Source of the DNA: UBA11540 sp045536425
Lineage (GTDB): Bacteria > Bacillota > Clostridia > Oscillospirales > Ruminococcaceae
Assembly: GCA_045536425.1 (NCBI GenBank)
Contig: JAZSNN010000011.1
Coordinates: 1 to 57,062, forward strand
Direction of reading: 5' to 3'
DNA: 57,062 nucleotides
The notes under the pieces are model-generated. The model saw nothing but the letters and a program-made list of their open reading frames with translations. It did no database searches and had not been told where the DNA came from. Positions within the stretch are counted from its first letter, which is position 1. Every line of letters begins with the position of its first letter. Shown piece after piece: positions 24,109 to 31,851 of the stretch. Position numbers and translations under genes: made by a program.

Positions 24109-25938
24109 TCAATACCACGCTACAGCAACATCGGTTGTCGTACCATAAGTGTCGAAACGTGTAATTTCTATAGTGTATGTTCCATAGGAAGTGACAGTAT
24201 AGTCAATCAATTCCATATTGTTTTTACTACCGTTGCTTCGTGCTACTACATTTCCATTTGGATCCTTCAAAACCATATCAAAATTAAGGAGGTTCCCTGC
24301 ACTGGAACCGCTCATAGTAGTTACAGGTTGTTTCCATGCCAGTGCTACTCTTAGGACAAGATCGGAAGATGTTACATTTACAGAAATTGTTCTACTAAAA
24401 TTGCTACCCGCATTTGTATAAACCGCATATCTTCCCGCTCGCAACACTTGTGCCGCAAACTTTGCATTAAACTTTCCTGCTCCCTGTCTATCGGACCAAG
24501 CAGAGTTGTTTTCAACATGATTATTTCCCCAAGTAGTATCTCCTGATATCTTGTAATAAGCACTGGCAGCGGCAAGAGCCTTTACTAATTCAGTTCTATA
24601 TGCCGCAGGATAATATATATTTCCCAACTGTGCAAATGAACCTGCAACCATTGGTGCTGCAAAACTGGAACCCGACTTTGTGCTTCCGCCATAGTAAACG
24701 CCTCCACCCGGAGCCATTATTTCGGGAACATTTTTTTGACCTACAGCCTCCAAATAACTATACGCATAATCAGTAAAATAATCATCTGATTGCGTCGATG
24801 TTACATTGTCGTGAAAACCGCCAACCGCCAAAGCATTATATGCCAAACCGTAGTCGCTGACAAAATCGTCGGTGCTTGTGTCTGTACCGGTATCTATATT
24901 GTTTCCGCTAGTGGTAACAAATGAAATTGGAAATAATGTACACAAATAGTCAATATACCTTGCGTTCTGCGAATAAACTCCATAATTATCAACACCTATG
25001 CTCATATTTATAATATCAACATTTCCTGCGGTCACCAACGCCTCTACTGCACCACAAATGTCGCTTCCGTATGTAGCAGTAGTACTATAAACTTTTGCTT
25101 GCGGGGCTGCGGTCTTTAAACATCCTAATACAAAATTTGCATGTGAAGTGTCGTTAACACTAGGATTTAGATCTTCAGGATTGTCGACAAGATCAGAAAG
25201 GCCGTTATTGGGAAAACTAATTTCGATCTGACCTATATTTATATCAACCCCATCATATCCCCAATTGTTCTTTATATATGTAGATCCTATAGTTTGTAAT
25301 CCCGTTACAGTATGACTTTGCAACGGCTCCTTTTCAAGTATATATATTGAATCAATCTTATCATTCTCAACCAGTTCTTTAATTTGTGCTTTTGTAACAC
25401 TTGCGTATATCATTGGGGCATATTGGCTTTGGAAGGTGATTTCGATGTCCTTTGGCAATGTTTTCAACACTTCACTGTTATGTTTTTGAACGGCCTGCTT
25501 TTTAGCAGCAATCTCTGCACTTCTCTCGCTTCTTTTCTTTTCAGCAAGAGCATCTACTTGAGCCTGTTGCTCTTCAGTGAGCCTGAAGACCTCATCATCT
25601 GCACTGACTGTGCCAATCTCTTCTTGACCAGAGGTGACCTTTGCTTTTTCTGCCAAAAATTCTTCTTCGCTCATGGTTATAATTTTTTCCAACTCTACAA
25701 CTTCTTTGTTTGTAGTGGCATCTTTTGCAAAAGTTTCGTTTTCAACGTCGGTAAACCATATAACCACGTCTATCTTTTCGTTAGCTGACATAACATTGAC
25801 CTTGGCGGTTAAATCATCGGTCAGCTTTGTGCTGCTGATAGCAGAGTTCTTGTCATTTGACGAACTCAATGCAGCAACTGAAACAGTCCCTGTAATTATG
25901 AGTGTGAGTACCAACAAGCATATTAAAATCTTTTTCAT
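24109..25938 (-). CDS. Secreted subtilisin-like (S8 family) serine protease with unusual Glu at the Asp position
   Basis: 609 residues: signal peptide (1 to about 23), a long prodomain to about residue 209 with an inserted charged helical stretch (about 70-150), the S8 catalytic domain (about 215-500) and a C-terminal beta-sandwich (about 500-609) like the pre/post-peptidase domains. His266 (DTSHANFV), oxyanion Asn346 (TSGNN) and Ser425 (KSGSSFAAPMVAG) are in place. The strand that normally ends in the catalytic Asp reads NIGQIEIS, with Glu239 where Asp is expected. The next gene encodes a membrane-anchored copy of the prodomain. Expected to be exported and to cut itself from its prodomain, if the Glu variant is active. 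Confidence 0.88.
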   Translation of the reverse strand: MKKILICLLVLTLIITGTVSVAALSSSNDKNSAISSTKLTDDLTAKVNVMSANEKIDVVIWFTDVENETFAKDATTNKEVVELEKIITMSEEEFLAEKAKVTSGQEEIGTVSADDEVFRLTEEQQAQVDALAEKKRSERSAEIAAKKQAVQKHNSEVLKTLPKDIEITFQSQYAPMIYASVTKAQIKELVENDKIDSIYILEKEPLQSHTVTGLQTIGSTYIKNNWGYDGVDINIGQIEISFPNNGLSDLVDNPEDLNPSVNDTSHANFVLGCLKTAAPQAKVYSTTATYGSDICGAVEALVTAGNVDIINMSIGVDNYGVYSQNARYIDYLCTLFPISFVTTSGNNIDTGTDTSTDDFVSDYGLAYNALAVGGFHDNVTSTQSDDYFTDYAYSYLEAVGQKNVPEIMAPGGGVYYGGSTKSGSSFAAPMVAGSFAQLGNIYYPAAYRTELVKALAAASAYYKISGDTTWGNNHVENNSAWSDRQGAGKFNAKFAAQVLRAGRYAVYTNAGSNFSRTISVNVTSSDLVLRVALAWKQPVTTMSGSSAGNLLNFDMVLKDPNGNVVARSNGSKNNMELIDYTVTSYGTYTIEITRFDTYGTTTDVAVAWY

Positions 25939-25945
25939 ATTATTG

Positions 25946-25974
25946 CTCCTTGTTTGTAATTTCGGTACAAGGAG
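25946..25974 (-). promoter_or_regulatory. Hairpin masking the ribosome binding site of the subtilase gene
   Basis: CTCCTTGT and ACAAGGAG (25946-25953 and 25967-25974) form a perfect 8-bp inverted repeat. On the transcript the downstream arm contains AAGGAG, the ribosome binding site eight bases before the ATG. Translation may depend on opening of this stem. Confidence 0.45.
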
Positions 25975-25988
25975 GTGTTTTCATCTCC

Positions 25989-26017
25989 ATTATACCAGAT
26001 TGTTTTTAAACTTGCAA
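25989..26017 (-). promoter_or_regulatory. Promoter of the subtilase-inhibitor operon
   Basis: Minus strand TTGCAA (26012-26017), 17-base spacer, TATAAT (25989-25994). Confidence 0.7.
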
Positions 26018-26025
26018 TGGCAAAT

Positions 26026-26427
26026 TTAAGCAGATGCTTCTGTGCTATATCCTGTGATAGTTTCTGTGTTTCCGTCGTTAGCGGTTATGGTAAACTCGGT
26101 TTTCACACGGTATGTGCCGTTGCCTACGTTGTGAGTTTCACCCATAGATGCAGTTGCGCTGCTGTACGTTGCGCTCCAACTCGTCACATCGTCCCACCAC
26201 CAAAGCACTTTCTTTTGCAAGGTCATCTCTATCGAAATAGAGTCTGTTAAATCTCCATATGCAGTAATTGTACTTTGACAAAACATACCTCTGTTAGTCA
26301 TCGCCATATTTACATGATATTCAGAGCAATAACTATATCTCGGTTGGACACCGGCTGCATTAGCTATACAGCAAAAAGAAAAGAGCATTGACAGACACAA
26401 AATCACAGTAATTATTCTTTTGGACAT
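26026..26427 (-). CDS. Small secreted protein, paralogue of the 5392 product
   Basis: 133 residues with a cleavable signal peptide (MSKRIITVILCLSMLFSFC, cleavage near ANA at about 24). The mature chain is rich in Thr, Ser, Trp and Tyr and looks like a small beta-sandwich. It is similar in size and strand pattern to the secreted protein at 5392-5823. GGGAGGTG precedes the ATG. A 35-nt promoter motif in front of it (26481-26515) is nearly identical to that before the sigma gene at 27223. It is therefore very likely a target of that sigma factor. Function unknown. Confidence 0.75.
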   Translation of the reverse strand: MSKRIITVILCLSMLFSFCCIANAAGVQPRYSYCSEYHVNMAMTNRGMFCQSTITAYGDLTDSISIEMTLQKKVLWWWDDVTSWSATYSSATASMGETHNVGNGTYRVKTEFTITANDGNTETITGYSTEASA

Positions 26428-26480
26428 AAAAATTCACCTCCCTTCGTTTATACATACCTTGGACTTTTTACGTCTCTAAA

Positions 26481-26515
26481 TATATAAACGATTGAGAGGT
26501 GGGGTTTTGGACATT
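26481..26515 (-). promoter_or_regulatory. ECF sigma promoter motif, copy before the secreted protein gene
   Basis: 31 of 35 bases equal the motif at 27753-27787 without gaps. On the minus strand it reads TGTCCAAAA, a C-rich spacer with CCTCTC, then ATCGTTTATATA. The two constant ends at equal spacing fit the -35 and -10 parts of an ECF promoter. Confidence 0.7.
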
Positions 26516-26530
26516 AAATTTTAAATTTTT

Positions 26531-27226
26531 TTATTTTTCTTCAAGATTCAGCGAAATAGCTATATTTATAAGCTCGTTTTTATCTATATTACCATATATA
26601 GAAATGGAGTTTGATTTGTATGGTATATAAATTCTGGTTTCACCTTTGTTTTCAAAAGTGAAAGCATCTATATTGCCAACTTTGATAAACTCTCCCTCTG
26701 TACCTTCTGTGTCAAATCCGGATTGTGAATTAGCGAGCAGACTTTGGATTATTACGACATATTCTCCGTCACTATTGACATATTTTTTTTCACTATAGAA
26801 CGGTTGAGAAACATAGGTCTCAACTATAAATCCATCGGGTGTTATTGGCAGTTTATACTCTTTCCATTCGGCTAAAGGGTCTGCAGATAATGCTGAATCA
26901 TACGGTTTCTGTTTAAACAACGTGTGATCTTCGAAGATTTCCATTATGAAATCTGCAAAGGGTTGGTATATCTTTGCAATGCCTATTGTAGTTGAAACAA
27001 AGGTTATGACTGCCACCAAGATTATCATTGCAACTCGTTTTGCCGCCGTGTTTATCAGCACGTAGTACGGCTTTTCACGGCGGTGGATGAGTTTTTTCAT
27101 TTGTTTTTCAAACTTCTCAGAAAAGGATATTTCTATGACTTTTGTCTGTTCTTCAAGGCGCAAGGATTCCGCTGTTTGTATGCTATACAAGGTCTGTATT
27201 GCCTTTTCAAAACAGATGTCCGTCAC
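26531..27226 (-). CDS. Membrane protein with DUF4367-like domain, probable anti-sigma factor
   Basis: 231 residues; starts with GTG overlapping the sigma gene stop by four bases (GTGA), a sign of coupled translation. An N-terminal cytoplasmic part of about 65 charged residues is followed by one membrane helix (about 66-86, RVAMIILVAVITFVSTTIGI) and an outer domain with PDGFIVETY, a GEYVVIIQS strand and a final NIAISLNLEEK helix. This is the layout of the DUF4367 protein at 4571. It probably holds the sigma factor at the membrane until an envelope signal is sensed by the outer domain. This role is inferred from position and topology. Confidence 0.75.
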   Translation of the reverse strand: MTDICFEKAIQTLYSIQTAESLRLEEQTKVIEISFSEKFEKQMKKLIHRREKPYYVLINTAAKRVAMIILVAVITFVSTTIGIAKIYQPFADFIMEIFEDHTLFKQKPYDSALSADPLAEWKEYKLPITPDGFIVETYVSQPFYSEKKYVNSDGEYVVIIQSLLANSQSGFDTEGTEGEFIKVGNIDAFTFENKGETRIYIPYKSNSISIYGNIDKNELINIAISLNLEEK

Positions 27227-27726
27227 AGTGTTTCCTCCTCTTTCATAATTTTTGCGAGTTCCTGTTTTGCTCTTTCGATGCGTTTATATGTTGCATCACG
27301 GCTGAGTCCCAAAAGCTTTGCGGTTTCGGGTATGGTATAGCCATACTGATAGTGCAATATAAGCACGTCGCGGTGGGTTTTGGGGAGTTTTTCGAGCGGA
27401 GAGTCGATGAATTTCTCCACATCGGAGATCCACCCGATTTTGTCGTGGAGTTCGGTTTCTCTGCCGAGTTTTTTCAGCATATCAAGTGCGGTGTTTCGGG
27501 TGATGATGACCGCAAAATTGCGTGTTTTTATATCCGCAGGGTCGTCTATCTTTTTAATGTTGTCGGCAATCTTGACAAAAGCGGTATGTACGGCATCCTC
27601 GGCGTGTTTTTCGTCGAGATATTTTAGTGCTTCTAACATCATAACCTTGCGGTGCTTTATATACACTATTTCAAATTTTGATTTTTCCTCATCTGTGTCG
27701 ATGAGCGAGAGGTAAAACGATAGCAT
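27223..27726 (-). CDS. ECF-type RNA polymerase sigma factor
   Basis: 167 residues with sigma region 2 (about 10-80, including EDAVHTAFVKIADN) and region 4 (about 110-165, with YGYTIPETAKLLGLSRDATYKRIERA). The N-terminus MLSFYLSLIDTDEEK matches that of the sigma factor at 4027, and both are coupled to a DUF4367 membrane protein. Its own upstream motif (27753-27787) recurs before the secreted protein gene at 26026, which suggests autoregulation plus one obvious local target. It is encoded on its own promoter behind the YigZ gene. Confidence 0.9.
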   Translation of the reverse strand: MLSFYLSLIDTDEEKSKFEIVYIKHRKVMMLEALKYLDEKHAEDAVHTAFVKIADNIKKIDDPADIKTRNFAVIITRNTALDMLKKLGRETELHDKIGWISDVEKFIDSPLEKLPKTHRDVLILHYQYGYTIPETAKLLGLSRDATYKRIERAKQELAKIMKEEETL

Positions 27727-27752
27727 TTGTGTTCCTTTTCTTTACCCTCTAT

Positions 27753-27787
27753 TATATAAACGATCGAGAGGGGCGATTTTGGACATT
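27753..27787 (-). promoter_or_regulatory. ECF sigma promoter motif, copy before the sigma operon
   Basis: Near-identical to 26481-26515 (31 of 35 bases). On the minus strand TGTCCAAAA is followed by ATCGTTTATATA at the same distance. The ATG of the sigma factor is 27 bases downstream. Confidence 0.7.
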
Positions 27788-27817
27788 GATTTGAAAAAAT
27801 TTTTAAATTTTTTCAAA

Positions 27818-28435
27818 TCAGTACGGTCGAAAGCTCTTTGAAAGGAGTTTTGGGGTGATTTTTCCTGCGGAAAGCTCGCGGAGTCCGTCGAGAAAGTTTT
27901 GCTCGTGGCATTGTTTCATCACTACCGTGAGGGTTACGTCGTTGGCAAAGTCGGTGTTCTCAAGTTTAACGTTCCAGCCGTCGAGGGCGTAGTTGATTTT
28001 GCCGTAGGTTGTGTAGTCACAGGTTATCGAGTAGGTCACGCACTCTGCCATTGTGACGGGTTTACCCGCATCGACGGCAATTTTTGCTCCGTGCGAATAT
28101 GCTCGGACAAGTCCGCCACCGCCAAGCAAAATCCCGCCAAAATATCGCGTTACCACCACGACTGCATCGGTTATATCCCCTTTTGTCAGCACCTCCAAAA
28201 CAGGTATTCCTGCCGTGCCCTGCGGTTCTCCGTCGTCGCTATAGCGTTTTTGTCCGTCGCGCAGGTTATACGCCCAGACGTTGTGGGTGGCTTGTTTGTG
28301 CATCGCCTTTATCTCCGCGACAAACTCCATCGCCTCTTCGGCGGTGGTCACGGGTTTTATATATCCTATAAAGCGGGAACGTTTTTCGGTAAACTCGTCC
28401 TCGGCTCTCATCGAAACGGTTGTATATTCAGTCAT
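27818..28435 (-). CDS. YigZ/IMPACT family protein
   Basis: 205 residues from the ATG at 28435, preceded by GGGAGG. The N-terminal UPF0029 domain shows EKRSRFIGYIKPV, HNVWAYNL, YSDDGEPQGTAG and the glycine-rich GGILLGGGGLVRAY, followed by a smaller C-terminal domain (about 140-205). This family is conserved and related to eukaryotic IMPACT, a translation-stress modulator; the bacterial role is not settled. Confidence 0.92.
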   Translation of the reverse strand: MTEYTTVSMRAEDEFTEKRSRFIGYIKPVTTAEEAMEFVAEIKAMHKQATHNVWAYNLRDGQKRYSDDGEPQGTAGIPVLEVLTKGDITDAVVVVTRYFGGILLGGGGLVRAYSHGAKIAVDAGKPVTMAECVTYSITCDYTTYGKINYALDGWNVKLENTDFANDVTLTVVMKQCHEQNFLDGLRELSAGKITPKLLSKSFRPY

Positions 28436-28460
28436 AGTACCTCCCAAAATTTACGCGATT

Positions 28461-28529
28461 GCGGGAGACCGATGGTCTCCCCTACGAAAAATGCATTGGG
28501 GATCGCGGGAGACCAATGGTCTCCCCTAC
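28461..28529. repeat. Two copies of a palindromic interspersed repeat
   Basis: GCGGGAGACC, GAT or AAT, GGTCTCCCCTAC occurs at 28461-28485 and 28505-28529, separated by 19 bases. Each copy contains the inverted repeat GGGAGACC / GGTCTCCC. It lies between rpmE and the YigZ gene and has the form of REP-like dispersed elements. Confidence 0.8.
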
Positions 28530-28532
28530 AAA

Positions 28533-28563
28533 CAAAAAGAGTTGTTGCATTGGCAACAACTCT
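28533..28563 (-). terminator. Terminator of rpmE
   Basis: Perfect 11-bp stem AGAGTTGTTGC / GCAACAACTCT (28538-28548 and 28553-28563) with a four-base loop; on the minus strand it is followed by TTTTTG. Confidence 0.9.
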
Positions 28564-28578
28564 GTTCGCTCACAAATC

Positions 28579-28782
28579 TTACTTGTTGAGGTTGAAACGC
28601 TTATTGAACTTGTCGATACGTCCTGCAGAGTCAACCAATTTCTGCTTACCGGTGAAGAAAGGATGGCACTTGGAGCAGATTTCCACGCTGATGTTCTCTC
28701 TTGTAGAGGATGTTTCAATTACCTCTCCGCAGTGGCATTTAATTGTTGTGGGCTTATAATCGGGATGTATTCCGGATTTCAT
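28579..28782 (-). CDS. rpmE: 50S ribosomal protein L31, zinc-binding type
   Basis: 67 residues from the ATG at 28782 after GGAGGTG. MKSGIHPDYKPTT, CHCG (Cys16, Cys18) and CSKCHPFFTGKQK hold the four Cys of the zinc form, which many bacteria swap for a zinc-free version under zinc limitation. It binds the 50S central protuberance. Single gene with own promoter and terminator. Confidence 0.97.
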   Translation of the reverse strand: MKSGIHPDYKPTTIKCHCGEVIETSSTRENISVEICSKCHPFFTGKQKLVDSAGRIDKFNKRFNLNK

Positions 28783-28848
28783 CAAAATCACCTCCATACA
28801 AGATTGGGAATATATCTTCTTTTAGATACTTACATCCATAACATACAT

Positions 28849-28877
28849 ATATTATCACAAACATTATAAAAAAGCAA
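28849..28877 (-). promoter_or_regulatory. rpmE promoter
   Basis: Minus strand TTGCTT (28872-28877), 17-base spacer, TAATAT (28849-28854). Confidence 0.6.
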
Positions 28878-28896
28878 GTCCTTTTTTCAAAAATCC

Positions 28897-28925
28897 TTGA
28901 TTTTGACACTTTTAGAAGGTATAAT
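28897..28925 (+). promoter_or_regulatory. Promoter of the DUF951-prfA operon
   Basis: TTGATT (28897-28902), 17-base spacer, TATAAT (28920-28925), 45 bases before the DUF951 start. Confidence 0.65.
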
Positions 28926-28969
28926 TATTTTGAGCGAGTATATTTTGTTAGAATTTACGGAGGTTGGGT

Positions 28970-29170
28970 ATGGATATTAACGTTGGCGACGTTTTAGTTA
29001 TGAAGAAGAATCATCCGTGCGGCAACAACCGTTTTATCGTTTTGCGAACGGGTATGGATTTCAAGCTCAGGTGCGAGGGCTGTGGCAGAGAGTTTATGTC
29101 ACCCAGACTAAAAGCTGAAAAATCGGTTCGTTCGATAGTTAAAAAGGAATTGGAGCAAGAAAATGTTTGA
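28970..29170 (+). CDS. DUF951 family small protein
   Basis: 66 residues from the ATG at 28970 after GGAGG. The sequence MDINVGDVLVMKKNHPCG, then a WxxxR-like strand (NRFIVLRTGMDFKLRC) and CEGCGREFMSPR with a Cys pair is the DUF951 (YyzM) family of Firmicutes, a small SH3-like fold of unknown role. The gene overlaps prfA by eight bases, so it is translationally coupled to it. Confidence 0.92.
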   Translation: MDINVGDVLVMKKNHPCGNNRFIVLRTGMDFKLRCEGCGREFMSPRLKAEKSVRSIVKKELEQENV

Positions 29171-30239
29171 TAAACTCAAGTTTGCACAGGGCAGATATGA
29201 TGAAATCAGCGAAAAACTGACCGACCCTGCAGTTATAAACGACAATGCGCAGTACAAGGCGCTTATGCGTGAGTACAAGCAGTTGACACCTATCGTTGAG
29301 AAATACCGCGAGTACAGCGAGGCAAAATTTAACTTCGATGAAGCAAAGATGATGCTCGATGCGGGCGGTCTTGACCGTGATTTCAAGGAGCTTGTTGAGG
29401 AGCAGTACCACACCGCAAAGGAGCAGATTGAAATTCTCTCCGAGGAGATGAAGCTTTTGCTTCTCCCCCGCGACCCCAACGACGAGAAGAACGTTATCGT
29501 GGAAATCCGCGGCGGTGCAGGCGGTGAGGAAGCGGCACTCTTTGCAAACTCTCTCTTTAGAATGTACAGTATGTATGCCGAGGTGCGCGGTTGGAAGAGC
29601 GAGGTGTTAAACCTCAACGCGACCGAGCTTGGCGGTATAAAAGAGATAAGCTTTTCGATTGAGGGCGAGGGCGCGTATTCCCGACTCAAGTTCGAGAGCG
29701 GTGTTCACCGTGTTCAGCGCGTTCCCGAGACCGAGGCTTCGGGCAGAATACACACCTCGACCGTTACCGTTGCGGTATTACCCGAGGCGGAAGAGGTTGA
29801 GTTTGAGATAAACCCCGGTGACCTACAGATTGACACCTACCGCGCAGGCGGTGCAGGCGGTCAGCACGTCAACAAGACCGAGTCCGCGATACGCATTACC
29901 CACCTTCCCACAGGTACTGTTGTTGAGTGTCAGGACGAAAGAAGTCAGCACAAAAACAAGGACAAGGCGATGAAGATTTTGCGCTCGCGTCTATACGAAA
30001 ATGCACGTCGTGAACAGGAGGCGAAAATCGCTTCTGAGAGAAAAACTCAGGTTGGTACGGGTGACCGAAGCGAAAGAATCCGTACCTACAACTACCCGCA
30101 GGGACGAGTTACCGACCACAGAATTAACCTCACTTTATATAAAATCGACCAGATAATGAACGGAGTGCTCGACGAGATCCTCGACGGACTTATCACCGCC
30201 GACCAAGCCGAGCGACTCAGATCACAATCCGAAGAATGA
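29163..30239 (+). CDS. prfA: Peptide chain release factor 1
   Basis: 358 residues, the usual RF1 length, with no internal frameshift of the RF2 type. GGQ at residues 232-234 in AGGAGGQHVNKTESAIR is the catalytic loop that triggers peptide release. The preceding VQRVPETEASGRIHTST region and the conserved LYKIDQIMNGVLDEI C-terminus fit RF1. It reads UAA and UAG. It overlaps the DUF951 gene and is followed by the Sua5 gene 12 bases on. Confidence 0.97.
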   Translation: MFDKLKFAQGRYDEISEKLTDPAVINDNAQYKALMREYKQLTPIVEKYREYSEAKFNFDEAKMMLDAGGLDRDFKELVEEQYHTAKEQIEILSEEMKLLLLPRDPNDEKNVIVEIRGGAGGEEAALFANSLFRMYSMYAEVRGWKSEVLNLNATELGGIKEISFSIEGEGAYSRLKFESGVHRVQRVPETEASGRIHTSTVTVAVLPEAEEVEFEINPGDLQIDTYRAGGAGGQHVNKTESAIRITHLPTGTVVECQDERSQHKNKDKAMKILRSRLYENARREQEAKIASERKTQVGTGDRSERIRTYNYPQGRVTDHRINLTLYKIDQIMNGVLDEILDGLITADQAERLRSQSEE

Positions 30240-30251
30240 CGGAGGCAGAGT

Positions 30252-31271
30252 GTGGATACACTTATACTGACGACAGACAAAAGCTCTGCCCTAAAAGCAG
30301 GGGAAATACTAAAAAACGGCGGTTTGGTGGCTATCCCCACCGAAACGGTCTATGGTTTGGCGGCAAACGCTCTCGACGGCGAGGCGGTCAAGAAGATCTT
30401 TATCGCAAAGGGCAGACCGCAAGACAACCCGCTTATCGTTCATATCTCAAAGCTCGAGCAGATAGACGCGCTTATCAAGGAGCGCAGTGAGATTTTGGAG
30501 AACTTGGCAAAGGAGTTTTGGCCCGGACCTCTCACAATAATCAGCGAAAAAAGCGCTCTTGTACCTGACGAGGTCACCTGCGGACTCGACACAGTTGCGG
30601 TGAGATTTCCGTCGTCGGAGATAGCGCGGGAGATAATAACGGCGGCAGGAGTGCCTCTTGCAGCTCCCTCGGCTAACCTTTCGGGAAGTCCGAGCCCGAC
30701 GTCGTTTGAGCATTGCTTTTCCGACCTTGACGGCAGAGTGGACGCAATTGTAAACGGCCCCGAGTGCGAAGTTGGTGTTGAATCCACCGTTATCACCATT
30801 GTAGGCGGAAAGGTTCGTCTTCTCAGACCGGGCGCAGTTACTGTTGAAATGCTGGAAAGGGTTGTGGGAAAGGTCGAAATCGACAAAGCCGTTTTAAATC
30901 AGTTGGAGGCTGACGCAAAGGTCAGCTCCCCCGGTATGAAATACAAGCACTATGCTCCAAAGGCAAAGGTTGTCATCCTCGACGGAGGATTTGATGCTTT
31001 TTCAAAATTCGTGGGCGAAAATAAGGGTGATGGTGTGGCGGCAGTCTGCTTTGAAGAGGACGAAGCGCCAAAAGGCTGTAAGGTCTACCGCTTTGGCAAA
31101 AAAAACGACCACGAAACGCAGGCACGGCTTCTGTTTGACATTCTCAGGCAGACCGATGCTGACGGTGTTAAAAAGGTTTTTGTACATTCCCCCGAGCGCG
31201 ACGGAATCGGGCTTGCGGTTTACAACCGACTGCTCCGTGCCGCAGGGTTTGAGGTGATAAAGCTTGACTAG
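30252..31271 (+). CDS. L-threonylcarbamoyladenylate synthase (Sua5/YwlC type)
   Basis: 339 residues starting with GTG after ACGGAGG. The N-terminal YrdC domain (about 1-200) shows VAIPTETVYGLAANA, KGRPQDNPLIVH and APSANLSGSPSPT. The C-terminal Sua5 domain (about 215-339) begins after SPGMKYKHYAPKA. The enzyme makes threonylcarbamoyl-AMP from threonine, bicarbonate and ATP for the t6A modification of ANN-decoding tRNAs. It overlaps coaE by eight bases. Neighbourhood with prfA is common in Firmicutes. Confidence 0.95.
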   Translation: MDTLILTTDKSSALKAGEILKNGGLVAIPTETVYGLAANALDGEAVKKIFIAKGRPQDNPLIVHISKLEQIDALIKERSEILENLAKEFWPGPLTIISEKSALVPDEVTCGLDTVAVRFPSSEIAREIITAAGVPLAAPSANLSGSPSPTSFEHCFSDLDGRVDAIVNGPECEVGVESTVITIVGGKVRLLRPGAVTVEMLERVVGKVEIDKAVLNQLEADAKVSSPGMKYKHYAPKAKVVILDGGFDAFSKFVGENKGDGVAAVCFEEDEAPKGCKVYRFGKKNDHETQARLLFDILRQTDADGVKKVFVHSPERDGIGLAVYNRLLRAAGFEVIKLD

Positions 31272-31851
31272 AGTTATTGGGCTCACAGGACAGACGGGCG
31301 CAGGAAAAAGCGCTGTCAGAGAGATGCTCGAAAAAACGGGAATAGCTTGTATCGACTGCGACCGCGTTTCTAGAGAGGTCACAGTCGCTAATTCTCCTGC
31401 GCTGAAAGCGCTTTGCGAGGTTTTTTCGGACGAAATTCTTACCCCCGAAAAAGCTCTTGACCGAAAAAAGCTAGGCTCGATGGTTTTTTCAAGCAAGGAA
31501 AAGCTCGAGCTTTTGAACAAAACGATTTTTCCGTTTATTATCGACGACATAAAGCGAAAAATTGCAGAGTGTGAGGGCGATGTTGTGCTAGACGCGCCTA
31601 CGCTTTTTGAGAGCGGTTGTGACAAGCTCTGCGATTTGACCGTTGCCGTTGTCGCCGACCGAGAAGTTCGTCTTGAGAGAATCATCTCGCGCGACGGCAT
31701 CTCAAAGAAAGATGCAGAAAACCGCATAAATTCACAGCTTTCTGAGGAGTTTTTTCGCGAAAACTGCGACGTTGTAATAGAAAACAACGGCGACAAAAAC
31801 GCGCTCGAAAAAGCGGTGGAAAAGCTTGTAAAAGAATGGAGAACGGTATGA
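31264..31851 (+). CDS. coaE: Dephospho-CoA kinase
   Basis: 195 residues starting with TTG inside the end of the Sua5 gene. P-loop GQTGAGKS at residues 9-16, CIDCDRVSREV shortly after, and the lid region VADREVRLERIISRDGIS are typical of CoaE. It performs the last step of coenzyme A synthesis, phosphorylation of dephospho-CoA at the 3'-OH. The final bases overlap the start of the lytic transglycosylase gene. Confidence 0.95.
   Translation: MTRVIGLTGQTGAGKSAVREMLEKTGIACIDCDRVSREVTVANSPALKALCEVFSDEILTPEKALDRKKLGSMVFSSKEKLELLNKTIFPFIIDDIKRKIAECEGDVVLDAPTLFESGCDKLCDLTVAVVADREVRLERIISRDGISKKDAENRINSQLSEEFFRENCDVVIENNGDKNALEKAVEKLVKEWRTV

Noticed and set aside
28461..28529. Possible CRISPR remnant
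   Set aside because: Only two palindromic copies with a 19-base gap, no further units and no cas genes.
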